A stretch of DNA of 64,000 nucleotides from Globodera rostochiensis (taxonomy: Eukaryota > Nematoda > Chromadorea > Rhabditida > Heteroderidae), in the NCBI GenBank assembly GCA_018350325.1, contig JAEVLN010000001.1, positions 3,337,501-3,401,500 of the forward strand, written 5' to 3'. Shown here piece by piece: positions 35,401 through 47,400 of the stretch. Each line of letters starts with the position of its first letter. Positions within the stretch are counted from its first letter, which is position 1. The translations under genes were made by a program, and so were the position numbers. The notes under the pieces are model-generated. The model was not told where the DNA came from and ran no database searches. It was given only the letters and a program-made list of their open reading frames with translations.

Positions 35401-38400
35401 CTTTTTTTATCATATATCCCATCCCATTAATATCATTCTGTTGGATATATTTATTTTGCACTAATAACCTTAATTAATACAATGTTTTATTGAGTTTTAT
35501 GTGACTTTATTAATTATTTTTATATGCATTAAAATTAACATTAATTCGTTTTTTACAATCGTTTTGTAGACTTTTAAAGTGTGGGTAGAGAGAGGTACTG
35601 AAGCGCTTAATCTGACATTTTCCTTTTACTCAAATTGTATTTGTTTATTAAATTTTTTATATATTACGTTTTTTATTGTGATTTGTGCTTATTGCCCTTG
35701 AAAAAGATTAATCCATAAAACATGTTGTTTTATATCGTATGTTATAAAATAATGTAATAAATCCGTATCAAAGTTGCAGTTTTTATTGTATGATTTTATT
35801 CATTTAATTATTGTATTATTGGAGTTTTAACATTAATCAATACATCATATATTTGTTTTTTTATAAATTATTGTTTTTATTTGATTACGAGAATGTGCTC
35901 CATTCTACCAAAATGTCGTTGCACAATTTACTTTCATTGTCAGATATATGAATTTAAATAGTTTTTTGGGTATTTAACTTCTAATGTTTTTAAATAATAA
36001 AATTTTAACGGTGAGATAAAAACCGGTATTACTTATTTTAATTGAGTTATAAAAGTCGAAAGGTTTTATTAGCAAAATTATTTGTCAATTGTTGGTTATC
36101 AAGTATATAACGCTATTTAATCGTCCGTGATTATTCATTACGGGTAATTATATTTAATTTTGTGTCAATCTATCAAGTCGTTTATATAAGAAATGTCCCA
36201 TTTCAATTTTTAAGTAAAAATATAAACGACTATGAAGTAATATCAAAGTTAAATTAAATAACAAAAGAAAAAATCTAATATAGTGAATTTATTGTTTAAT
36301 TTTTTATTGTTTTTCTTATTAATATTAAATAAAATTCAAGATAAAATAGATGTTAGATTATTTTTATTATATATATATATTAAAATAATATTATTTATTT
36401 TCAGCTAAATCTTTTTTTTAACAATATTTGTATAACTTATAAATTTTAATTTTTGTTAAAAGGCCTGTGTACGTGCTCGCTTTTTGGAGAAAGTGCAGCA
36501 GTCTTCGTACTCTTCTTTTTCTTCTTCCATGGTTGGACTTAATAATCTAAGTTAATGTGTTTTTCTTATTAGAATCAATTAATTCTTAAAGTGTGAGGTT
36601 TCAAATCTATTAATTTATTGATAACTTTTTGTTGACTTGAATATATTTTTCATTTTAAATTGAGTTAATCAATTTAAGCAAATTATTATTTATTTTGAAA
36701 ACAAATTATTATCAACATTTTTTTCTTTTAATTACATATTCTACTTATTTTTGGAAAATTTATAAGCATTCTTTGCCTCAAGGCTAAATAATCCAAATTC
36801 CATTTTTTTATTTATTTGCATCAACTGAAATTTTTTGTATTACTTATATAATAATTTAATTACTAAATTAAGAAATTAATCCGTGCCAGGGAATTAATTT
36901 AATCGATTAAATTCTATTCAGTCGGTTACCTTTTTTCAATCAATTATTAACAATTATTTATGCGGGTATGTAATATAAAATCAGATTTAGATTTTCAACC
37001 CACACAAATAAACGTCAAACTTTAGGTGGTTTCAATTGTTTTTCATTTCTTTATTGAAATGTTTATATTTAATTTAATTATTTTAGTAAATAATTCACAT
37101 AAATTTATTATCGCATTTGATAAAAAATATTAAATAAATTTTATTAATATTCTTTATTTCTTGAAATTCTATATTAATTGTATGCATTTGAATCTTTCGC
37201 TTGGCATTCCAACATAAATATGATTGTTCACCGAATGGGACTCGAATCATAAATAATTTGTTAATTATTTAAGTTATTGTATTGTTGAATAACAGTTTTT
37301 AATAATTCATTAGTCTGTTTTGTTTATTTTTCCTTTACAAGTTAAATTTAGTAATTAATTTAATTTTTAATTATCCGTCATATTATTTATCATTTTGTTA
37401 AATACCCATAAATGTTAAATAATTTTTTCAGTATTTTATTCACATTAATTTTATCACAAAAATTTTGCAATTAAAATGTTTCAGTTTATTTGCCGCTTCC
37501 GTTTAACATTATGTGTTTTTAAGACAATATATTAAATTAAGTGCAATTTAAGTTTAATTATTTATTGTTTTTTAAATTATTATTTTTAACTGGCTTTTCC
37601 GCTGATATTCTCAGTAGTTCCGCTCGCTAGCAAAGAAACTCTTAAACTTTTTGTTTTGAGTTCCGATGTCATTTACTATACATTTTTTGTTGTGTAATAA
37701 CAACTAGTATGACAGTAGATAATTTAATTCAGCGCGTATTGTGAAAGTATAACTTTTTTCTTTTGAATTATAATTATGCATTTTATTTTTGACAAATATT
37801 AAAATTTAAACTTTTGTGGTAAAAAATTTTAAATTATATCAAAATTTGTAATTCTTTTTAATTATTTTATTTTGAATTGTGCTTATCCCCCCCCCACACA
37901 AAATTAAGGCAGATTGGGCTAGGACACTGTCTCGGGGTAGACCACAAAAAATATTTGTCCTTATTAGGCCTCCGTCCTTATTTGTTGGATTTATGAAGAT
38001 TTTCATAATATTTTGATTCAATATTCAAAAAGAGAATCATTACAAAATGAGAGTCAAAATTCCAAAAATTTTCTTTTTCGCCGCCGTAGTCAATTTAGAA
38101 ATAGTTTGTATTATTGTTAATTTTAAAAAAATATTTGTTTTTCTTCATACAATTTCTTCTAATTATTAAGTATTTTAGTTTGTTTAGTTTTATGTTAATC
38201 TATCAAATAATATTTATTTTTGAATTTGAAAATTAAAATTAAATTTAAATATTAATTAATTAATAGACAGTTTAAACAGTTGCCTTATGATAATTAGAGA
38301 TTTTGCTGCTTCGTTTTATAGTTTATACATAAATATTTTTAATAAACAGTGTAAATATTTGCTTTTATTTGGATTATTCTTTTGATATATCGTTATTTTG

Positions 38401-38869
38401 AGTCATTTAAAATGGTTGAATAGGCTTTGGTTTCACTCACTAAGAATTTGCTTTCTAACATATAATAAGAATATTATTAAAATATTAATTTTTTTTAAAG
38501 TTGCATAAAAAATAAAAAGTGCTTTTATTTAATTTCACTTTAAGAAAAATATTAAAATGAATTTATATTTTGTACATATACAGAATAATTTACTAATTAT
38601 AAATTTTAAAAAGGATCTTTGTTCAAATTGATTTTCTGTAAATTTGATCATTTTTTGTTATAAAATATTGTGGCTGCTCTGGACTTTTCATAAATTATTC
38701 ACCACTTATATTATTTCACTGTTTATGGTTAACAATTAATTTTTTAATTTACTTGTTTTTAAAAATATCCAAGCGCAGAACATTTTTTGTATTTTAAATA
38801 TAATTACAAAAAAAAAAATAATTTTAAAAATATTCGTTATCTTTAAAAATTTTAGGAGAGTGAAATAGG
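32472..38869. other. AT-rich stretch with dispersed repeat copies
   Basis: No gene can be supported. Just after the mariner remnant there is a G-run (32544-32560). The AT-rich segment at 32790-32850 recurs at 34970-35035. Blocks at 36290-36545 and 37040-37300 recur at 41465-41660 and 45110-45360. The island at 38075 recurs from 10300. A C-run lies at 37888-37896 and a short TA run near 36368. Confidence 0.5.
36466..36560. repeat. GC-richer island, paired with 41594-41660
   Basis: The two islands share AAAAGGCCYGTGTAC at one end and CTTCGTACTCTTC in the middle, with 170 bp of conserved AT-rich flank before them. They differ by an 18-bp indel, a multiple of three. On the minus strand both stay open in the same frame, sharing a start at SN after an AG, a basic centre and YTGLLTKI. 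This could mean paralogous exons, or simply a decayed repeat. Confidence 0.4.
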
Positions 38870-39185
38870 ACAAAATGTGTTGTGGAAGTTGGCCGAATTT
38901 AAAAAATTAAGAATTTGAAATGATTGGACAAATTTGGAGGAATTGGTCCTATTGTTCAGCCCCCGCTCCACGCCAACAAAACTCAGACAGCGCCCCGCAG
39001 GTGTTCGCCCTTTCTGGGAAAATTATGCAAAAAAATTCACGACTTGTAATATAAAGATGGATTGAATTGATTATGAGAAATAAGAACACATTTTTAAAAT
39101 TATGCTGTCCAACGCACAGCTCTCTCTATTTAAATTCTTTGAAAGTATTTTTAAGAATTGTAATTGGTTTGATTTAAACTAAATA
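38870..39185 (-). repeat. Dispersed repeat, copy B (inverted partner at 16.1 kb)
   Basis: Inverted copy of 16100-16415, about 90% identical. It keeps CGCTCCACGCCAACAAAAC and GAAGTTGGCCGAATTT on the plus strand, with a 2-bp insertion in GGGGCGCTGTC compared with the partner. No coding frame is shared. Confidence 0.75.
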
Positions 39186-42100
39186 TAAATAGCATAATTT
39201 ATTCAATTTAAAAGATCTTTCTCACATAAAAATTTAATTCATTTTTTGCTTTACACGATTTATGTTATACGGTTAGATTAATACTTATTTATGTTGCTTC
39301 CACAATTTCAAATGTGCTGTTACAGCAAAGACTGCTTTCAAGCCTTTTGAATTGAAATCAAAACTTTTTGAATATTTATATACAATAGAATAAAAACTGT
39401 ATTTTGGCAAAGATTTTTTTTAAATGTTGTTTTTTAGAAATTTGCATTTAATTAAGGTCTTTAATTGCAATATTTATTACCACAAATTGTTCCTGCTATT
39501 TAATTTTTAAATTATTATGCTTTAATTTTAGAACAAAATTGTTTCTTTAATCTGGCAATTTTTTATTTTAATCCCGGCTCTTTATTTTTAATTTTTAATA
39601 TTGTTAAATTAAATTTAATTTTCAAAGTGCTTATGAATGATTTAAACGCACAAACTGAACATTAGTGCGAAGGCGACAAGCGTCCTTGGACTCATTCTGC
39701 TCAAAGAATATTCCTTTTGTTAATATTATAAAATTGTTCTCAAGTTTAAATTCTATCTAATTATATTTTCCTTTATTAATATTAAAATATTTATGGGAAT
39801 AAATATTTTCATTTAATTTGTTTTATTAAAATTTCTTAAATTTAATCAGTAAAAAGGATAAATAATTTTTGAAAACTTACTTTTGCATTATAAATACTAT
39901 AATTTAAATTATATTATATATTAGTAGTTTTATAAAATAAATTTATGAAAATGCTGTAATAAAAATGCCTTTTCTAAATTTGAACATTTTTTTTCACTTA
40001 ATCGGATTTTATTTTCATCGAAGTTTTTTTAATAAATATTTTGATAACGGATATTTATAAACTTCGGTAAACAACTTTTTAAGATGAATACTACAGCTTG
40101 TGCCTGTGGGGGTCGTTAAGCATTCTTCGCTATTAACGGTCGTTTCAATTTAGAAAATTAACCATAAATATTATTTCTTTCTGCTTTATAAAAGCGAAAA
40201 ATGATCAATAATTGTTATGGTTTTATAATTAGACGATTCCTGTATTTTTCAGCTTTATAAGTTTAGAGCAAATTCTTGGTTTGAATTTGCAATTGATTTT
40301 TTAAATATAACTTTCATAATCAGGCATCGGAATTTATGTTACTTTCTTAAGGCCTTTTAAAATTTTTAGAATGCAAATTGAGTTGGGCGCTTTAAATTGT
40401 ATAAATTTTGCTTCTTTAATCTGAGTTTTTAACATTTTTCAAATCGATTTAAACGTGATGCCACATTTTCTTAATTTTCGTACTTTGAAAGAGTAATGAT
40501 GCAAAAATTTTGCGTATTTTAGAGGAAAACTCTATTAAAATAATACATAGAGATTTATAAAACAATTAAACTTTGGTATTTTTAATTTAATGGTATAGAG
40601 ACTATATGTTAGCATTTTGCATCCCTCAAACTTTTTAAATTTGGTTATTTTAATTATTTTAATAAATTGTATTATTATGGAGTAAATTTGTAGGTGCTAG
40701 TCACCGCGCTTTTTGTTACTAAATTGGTAAAAATCATTTCGATAACCCTTTTTTTATGTTTTTATTTCGTTATTTGGTATTTGAATTGTTTGAGTTATTT
40801 CAAAAAAAAAAATTTTTTTTTGAGTTTTTTAAGAAGTTATTTCTTTATTTTAATATTGAAATGAAAAATTGTTATTAGTTCAATAAATTTTTGCAATTAA
40901 TTATTTATTTCTTATAACACAACTTCTTGAAACTGCTCTGGTCAGTTATAACATATTTTGGTGTTTAAAAAATTAATTTGTTTGTAAAAATTTTAAAATA
41001 GTAAATTGAAGTTGTATATAATTAGCTAAAAAAATTGGCAATCATACCATTTGTAATTGCTTTGCCTAAAATATTAGCAACGAAATATACATTTTTCAAT
41101 CATTATGTGAAAAAGTGAAGTACTATATCTTTAAATATGAATTATTATATTTTGTTTATATTTATATCCATTATGCAAATTTGTTTTATGTTGTTTTTTT
41201 ACATTTATTTATTTTTGATTAATCCATATATCCTGAAATTATTGAATCCAATTTATATTTATATAATTTTTGATTAATATTTTAAGAAAATTAATGAATT
41301 GTGTTTGTTTCTTTAATATTTAAAGTTGACATCTCTTCGTTATGTAAAAATTAGGGTCACGCATTTGACCGATGTCGACTTGTACAATGTTGTGGGAAGG
41401 GGCTTATAAATGAAAGTCTTTTTTGCCAGCGCTTTATTAAGAGTAATTACATAGATGATAGCTACTGAATTAATATTAAATAAAATTATAGACAGTTCAA
41501 TAGATGATAGATATTTTGTAATTTAAACATATAAAATAATATTATTTTTTAATAAATATTTGTATAACTTATAAATTTTATAATTTTTGTTAAAAGGCCC
41601 GTGTACAGCCGAAAGATGCTTCGTACTCTTCTTCTTCGTTTGGCACAAAGGTTTGACTTAATATTTCTTACATATTGTAATAACTCGATTTTTTATTTTA
41701 TACGAATAATTATGATTTGGTAATTGTTATCATCAATTAGTTGAAAAGCAAAAAGTCAGCTATGTTGACGAGTTCCTAATTAAAATTATTGATTTAAAGA
41801 GATTTTAAAACTTTTATTGACAATGTAAAATTAGTATGTCATAAAATGTAACACAATATTTTTTTATTGTTTGCGCTAAAATAATCTTACAATATTAATT
41901 TAAAAAATTTCTAATAAATTTCAATTATTTATTTTATTATTCATTTACTGCGCAGAAATAAATTATTGTTCGAGGCGGGTTACATTTTTTGTCCGGACAG
42001 CGGCTAGTTGATTCGGCCGAAACAAGCAAAGCATCTGCCTGACTGAATAAGTTTGGCGTCGTTTATTATCTAGGTATTATTATCCAAAATGTTCATACAT

Positions 42101-43571
42101 TTTTATTTTTTAAGAACATTTCGGTCATAATTTGTTATCACATTCTTTGCCTTTGATTGATCAATTATTTCAGCCAAGAGATTAAACAATGTAGCCATCT
42201 TTTTATTAAACAATTGGTACAACAAATGTAACATAAAACATTAAAATTGGCGATATACTCTGTTAAAATATGTAAACAGAACTCATCATACTATAATCTT
42301 TGTTGTATTCTTAATAGATTTATAATTATTCACCGCGCCATAAAGTTGAATGAATTATATTTTGCTGATTTTAAGAAGGAAGAGTCGCCACTTTCATAAT
42401 GTGATTTTTTTGTAAACATAATATTATTTAGATAATAACAAGAATGTCTTCAAAGTGACCGATGGAATCTTAAAGTGACTGATGGAATTCTCCAAAGTAT
42501 CGATGGAATCTTATCTATTTTAATTCTTGCTTTTATCGTCTAATTTACTTTAAAATTAATAAATTTAGAATTTTTTATATATATTTCAACCTGTGGAAAA
42601 ATACACAATGTTCCCGATTTAGGCTTTTTCTTCATTGAGCCGGTCCAAAAATGTGTCCTTTTCTCGTCGAACATATTGATTTTGGCAAATCTCGTGGCTT
42701 CGACGAGAAGATGTAATTAATTTATTTCAAAAATTCGTTTTTTTGCGCATTTTAGTTTAAAAATATTTTGAAATCATTAAAAAGGTTCCGTTAATTGGAG
42801 ATAGAATGTGAAGGGCGAAGAAAGGTTAAAAAAATGCTCGCACTGAAGCGGGTTCAACCCAAAACATAAGATAGAAAAGACAAACACTGAGCTATCAATT
42901 TACCTGGGGGAATCATAAATCGACTAATTTTAATTGTAAATTTTTACATGATTTTTTTTTTAATCTTTAAATTTTTTATCTGTTTAGTAGTATTTGAATA
43001 TTGCATTATTCAGTTTGATAAATTAAGAATTTGAAGATTAATTTACTTATTGTCATTATTTTAATTAATATTAAATTTAGAATTACTTAAATGGTTTCTT
43101 TGCTATTTTATAAATTAAATATTTCTACACAATTAAAGTCGGCACCTACGGATGACAAAAAGTTCCTTGATCTCGCTGGTGGTCCAATTATTCTGCACTT
43201 ATTTTGATTTTTGTTATTTTATTTTTAACATAAATGGGTTTATATAAGTATTTTTCAGGTACTTTGTAATTAAATTTTATTTTTATCATATTTGTTTTTT
43301 ACTTATTCTTGATTTATAAGTAAAAATTTGCACTAATAGTTTTCATATATAATTGTAATTAATAATGTCGACTTTAGTTTCATTTAAAACCATTTGAATA
43401 AATTCTATTGAACTATCTTACTGAAAATGAATTAGGTGTCGAACCCCAACAGAATCTGACAAATTGTCTATAGCACATATCGCTTTCGTATTTTGTTTTT
43501 ATTAATAATCTGTAGATTGGCGAATGATATTTAAAATTGACACTTTCTGTTTCGTCTACGGTTAGCTGTAG
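39186..43571. other. AT-rich stretch with islands and repeat copies
   Basis: No gene is recognisable. The island at 40090-40150 (CTTGTGCCTGT...GGTCGTTTC) recurs at 63535-63590. A block at 41465-41660 pairs with 36290-36545. A GC-richer stretch lies at 41965-42060. At 42445-42515 three imperfect copies of AAAGTGACCGATGGAATCT lie in tandem. At 42660-42710 there is a hairpin with arms CTCGTCGAA and TTCGACGAG. The block 43062-43320 pairs with 8060-8330. Confidence 0.5.
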
Positions 43572-43579
43572 GTTTAGAT
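43572..43579. repeat. 8-bp target-site duplication, left (GTTTAGAT)
   Basis: GTTTAGAT immediately precedes the TAGAGACCGG terminus of the element and is repeated exactly at 44444-44451 after its other end. Eight base pairs is the size expected for hAT insertion. Confidence 0.9.
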
Positions 43580-44443
43580 TAGAGACCGGTCGAGACGAGA
43601 TCTCGTCTCGAGGATCTCGAAAAATCTCGACGAGCTTCTCGAAAAATCTCGACGTCGAGATCTCGCTCGACTAAAAATGAACTTCACGAGATTTTCGAGA
43701 CAGAGATTTTTTCGAGATTCTCGACTCGAGATCTCGCTCGAAGGAAGCTCGAGATACTCGATCTCGAACGCAAACATTTTTCATGAAAAACACACCTTTT
43801 TTAAACAAAGATTGCCAATTTTTGTAAAATTTTGCCTTACCGGACATCGGACATCTCCTACTCCTAAAAACCTTCAAAAAATTACCATATTTTTAAAATT
43901 TTGGTTCAAATCCCTTAACAAATTAGTCGAAAATTCAAAATTTTCTCGGCGGCACCTATCGGCACCGCCGATCCACCCCCCCCCCCCCATTCAACAGTGA
44001 ATAAAAATTCTCAAAAAGTTTTGACAAATTAAAATTTAATTTCAGTTTTCCGGGCATTTTTGGGTCAGGATTTCCGCGTTTCGGACATTTTTTGGAATCC
44101 GTCTACATCACTGAAGAGTTATAAATTATGTATGCGAAAATCTTATTTCTTTTAGCTCACTAAACTCACCAAGTGCAAAAATGGCTTTTAAAGACCAATC
44201 AAAAGATGCCTAAGATTTTTCCTTGCGATTGGTTGAAAAAATTATATTTTCGATAAATAAATTAACTCCAAAAAATTTTCATCAAAAATCTCGAATCTAG
44301 ACTGTTTCGGCTCGAGATTTTTCGAGACCCGAGATTTTTGAGAATCTCGACCTCGAGATCTCGCTCGACTAAAAATGAGCTTTACGAGATTTTTTCGAGA
44401 ATCTCGACTTGAGATCTCGCTCGAAGCTCAAGTCCGGTCTCTA
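43580..44443. mobile_element. Non-autonomous hAT-type element with CTCGAGAT arrays
   Basis: An 864-bp element begins TAGAGACCGG and ends CCGGTCTCTA. Its 10-bp perfect inverted ends fit the hAT consensus start, and it is flanked by the exact 8-bp duplication GTTTAGAT. Subterminal regions (43590-43770 and 44290-44435) are dense inverted arrays of TCTCGA, GAGATCTCGCTCGA and similar units. The interior includes a run of about 14 C at 43977. It codes for no transposase. The flanking sequence without the element occurs at 52908-52983 in a related locus, which shows the insertion directly. The organisation is like that of the 22951-23786 element, but the terminal sequences differ. Confidence 0.92.
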
Positions 44444-44451
44444 GTTTAGAT
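44444..44451. repeat. 8-bp target-site duplication, right (GTTTAGAT)
   Basis: Exact copy of 43572-43579 on the far side of the hAT-type element. Confidence 0.9.
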
Positions 44452-47400
44452 GCATGCATATGACCAATAAATATTTTAAATATTGTCTTGACTAAAAATT
44501 AAGGTTTATGTTTTTTATTTATTTATTGAAATTTATGGAATCGATATTATAAAACATAGAATTTGTCTTATTTGTGCACAATTTTTTATTATGCTAAGAC
44601 TTAAATTTAATTTTTTATTCATAGATATTTAAAAAATTTTGTTCATAAGCATAACTGATAATAAGTATAGAAATCGCGCTCTTTTTTCATATTTTATTTA
44701 TTCCTTTTGTTATTGTTTTTTTTGATGTTGTATAAAGTGATTCGAATCTTTGTCTTAGTAGTCCTGTGTCCGACCCAAGCGATGTGGTTCATGTAGAAGT
44801 TTGAAACGCCGCGATGTTAATGTGCAATAAAGTGAACGTGCAGGTAAAAAGCAGATAAGAAATCGATCTAAACCTTCTTAAATTTTAATTTTTTTTTAAA
44901 TAGCTGAGTCTGTGGCATTTTTTTAAATTCATCAGTTTGGGATTTTTAACTCAAACAAATAAGACCTAAAACTTTGTGTCATTCAATTGTATTACAAGCA
45001 TTCATTTTTCATATCATTGAAACGAAAATGTCCTATTAGCATTAATAACTAAATTATTTGAGTATAATTTTTAATAAGAATTTTTCATGAACTTTAGTGA
45101 AAATTTTCTTATTTTATATTTAATATTTTTTATTTATATTATTTTTTAGTAAATAATTTTCGATATTTATTATGATAGAAAAATATTAAGTAACTTATTA
45201 ATAGTCTTTATTCCTCAAAATTTACACCAAATTTAAGCAATTGTAGCTTGTAGCTTGCGCCTGGCATTCCAACATGAATCTGATTGATTTCATCGAATGG
45301 GGCTCGAATCATAAATAATTTGTTAAATATTTAAATTATAGTATTGTTGAATAACAGTTATGCTGACGTGTTCGAAATATTTTTAGCTAATAAAATTCTT
45401 ATGGCTGATATACAAAATACCATAAATTTTGCCAGATCAATTTGGAGTTCGTTGATAAGGACTGTGCTTATTCTTATTTAAACTCTGAAAATTTCTAATT
45501 TTTGTTTAATTGTAACGCCGCAACGTGTCTTCGTTTTTTGAAATTGTAGAATAAACTTTATATAAATGACAATTAAAGTACCTAAGTGATTTGAAAATTT
45601 ATGATTTTTACTAACATTTTGCGATAAATATTTTTAATCATAATTTAGTCTCTACTTCAATAAACAGTTTTTTATATTTTTGACTTTATCTTCACAGGAA
45701 TTATTTATTGGTTTAAATATGTATGATTTTTTTTTCTTAGCATTTTTTTGGGATTTGCTCTATATTTTAAAATTATAATTACGGCTCAAATTAATCAACA
45801 AATATTTCTAGCGTACTCTAATTCTGTTATTTTAAATTTAAATCATTCATATTTATTTTCAGTAATATTACTATTTAAACTTTTGTTTAAATTCGGAACG
45901 AATGATACATTAGCCATTTTTATAATTTTGTGTTTAAAAAGCTATCTTAGCAATTAAATGATTTTTATTTTTTATTAACGTGTTTTATTTATTTTTTGAT
46001 TTTAATTGTAACGAACTTTTAGATTTTTCATTTGAAATTCTGTTTTCGTAAAGCGAATAATAATCCCGCGGAATAATAAATATTTTCTTATAATTGCATT
46101 ATTTTTTTTCTATTTTTTGTTCACAATTGATCGAATCCCAACTTGGCCAGTGTAATAAGCACCAGCTTTTCTAACCTTTTTAATCCTGTACCCAGATGTG
46201 TGGACTGTGCATTTATAACAATAAATAGTTCATCTCGAGGTGTTTGTTTTAATTTAATTTATTTATAAAAAAACAATATTTAAAAAGTTTATGTGTTAAG
46301 AAGTTATTTGTTGTTTTCTAAATTTATGTAAATATATTTTTCATATGTATCTGTTTTTAAGATTATTTATTTATTATTTAATTGTATTTTAGCCAAGTCA
46401 AAAAAAGAATTCGAATGTTACTATAATTTTTGTTGTTCGGCGCCATTTATAAACTGCAGAAATTTTCCCAATTTTTCTTTGATGGAGGGGGGAAATTTAA
46501 TTACTTTTGTGCAAATTTTCAAAACATTCAATATGAAATGAACAAAGTTAATAAATCCGACTGGTTTTTTTTACTAAATCTATCAGGCTGAAAAACTATT
46601 TTATACAATAATTGAAATATAAAAAATTGTTTCGGCTTAAAACATAATGTGATTCTTTTATTAACTAAACAGAAATCCCACGGAAATTAAATATAATAAT
46701 GCAAAAAAAGCGACAAATTCATCAAAAAACCTTTAAATCAATAAAGTAATAAAAGCTTATAAATATTAAAAAATTATAGCAAAAATGTGTATAAGATTAT
46801 AAAATATAATGTGTTCAAAGTTAACCGATTTGGATATAATCATAAAATATATAAATCGCTTTGTAAATCATGCTAAACAAATCAATTAGTTTGTTTCCGC
46901 ACTCGCTCCAAGATTCCAAGAAAAACGAAAATTTAATCAATTATTAAAATTTAAAAATCATTTATTTAAAAATTTAAAACACAAACTTGAAATTAACTTT
47001 CTATATATTTTTCAAAAAACTAAAATAAATAAATCCAACAAATTATAAGAACTTATTTGAATTGAAACATTGCCAGTGGAATTAAGATTACTGACATTTC
47101 CATCATTGCGGCTGCGGTTACACGGTGTTGGCCGTCTACCAGAAGCGAGAAAGAAAACACTGAATCCGAAGCACATACGCGGGGCATCATGAATTGAAGT
47201 GTTATAGTTATCTAATATTAGAAAAAATAATTTATCTGTAATCAATCGGGGGTGGCCATCGATCTTCTTAAACCGTGCCCGGGGCTATACGGCTATATCC
47301 GGCTATATCCGTAACCTTTGTATCCGTAATACTCAAAATTTAAAACACTGATTTAAGAAAAACTAAGGCCACGGTATATATATATATATAAAATTTATTA

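Noticed and set aside
42851..42896. Possible tRNA with GGTTCAACCC and an inverse AGCTCAGTG
   Set aside because: The B-box-like sequence deviates from consensus on the strand that has the A-box-like sequence, and no cloverleaf could be drawn.
43574..44000. Arg/Ser-rich frames inside the hAT-type element
   Set aside because: Translations of TCTCGA arrays; the element has perfect ends and duplication and no transposase similarity.
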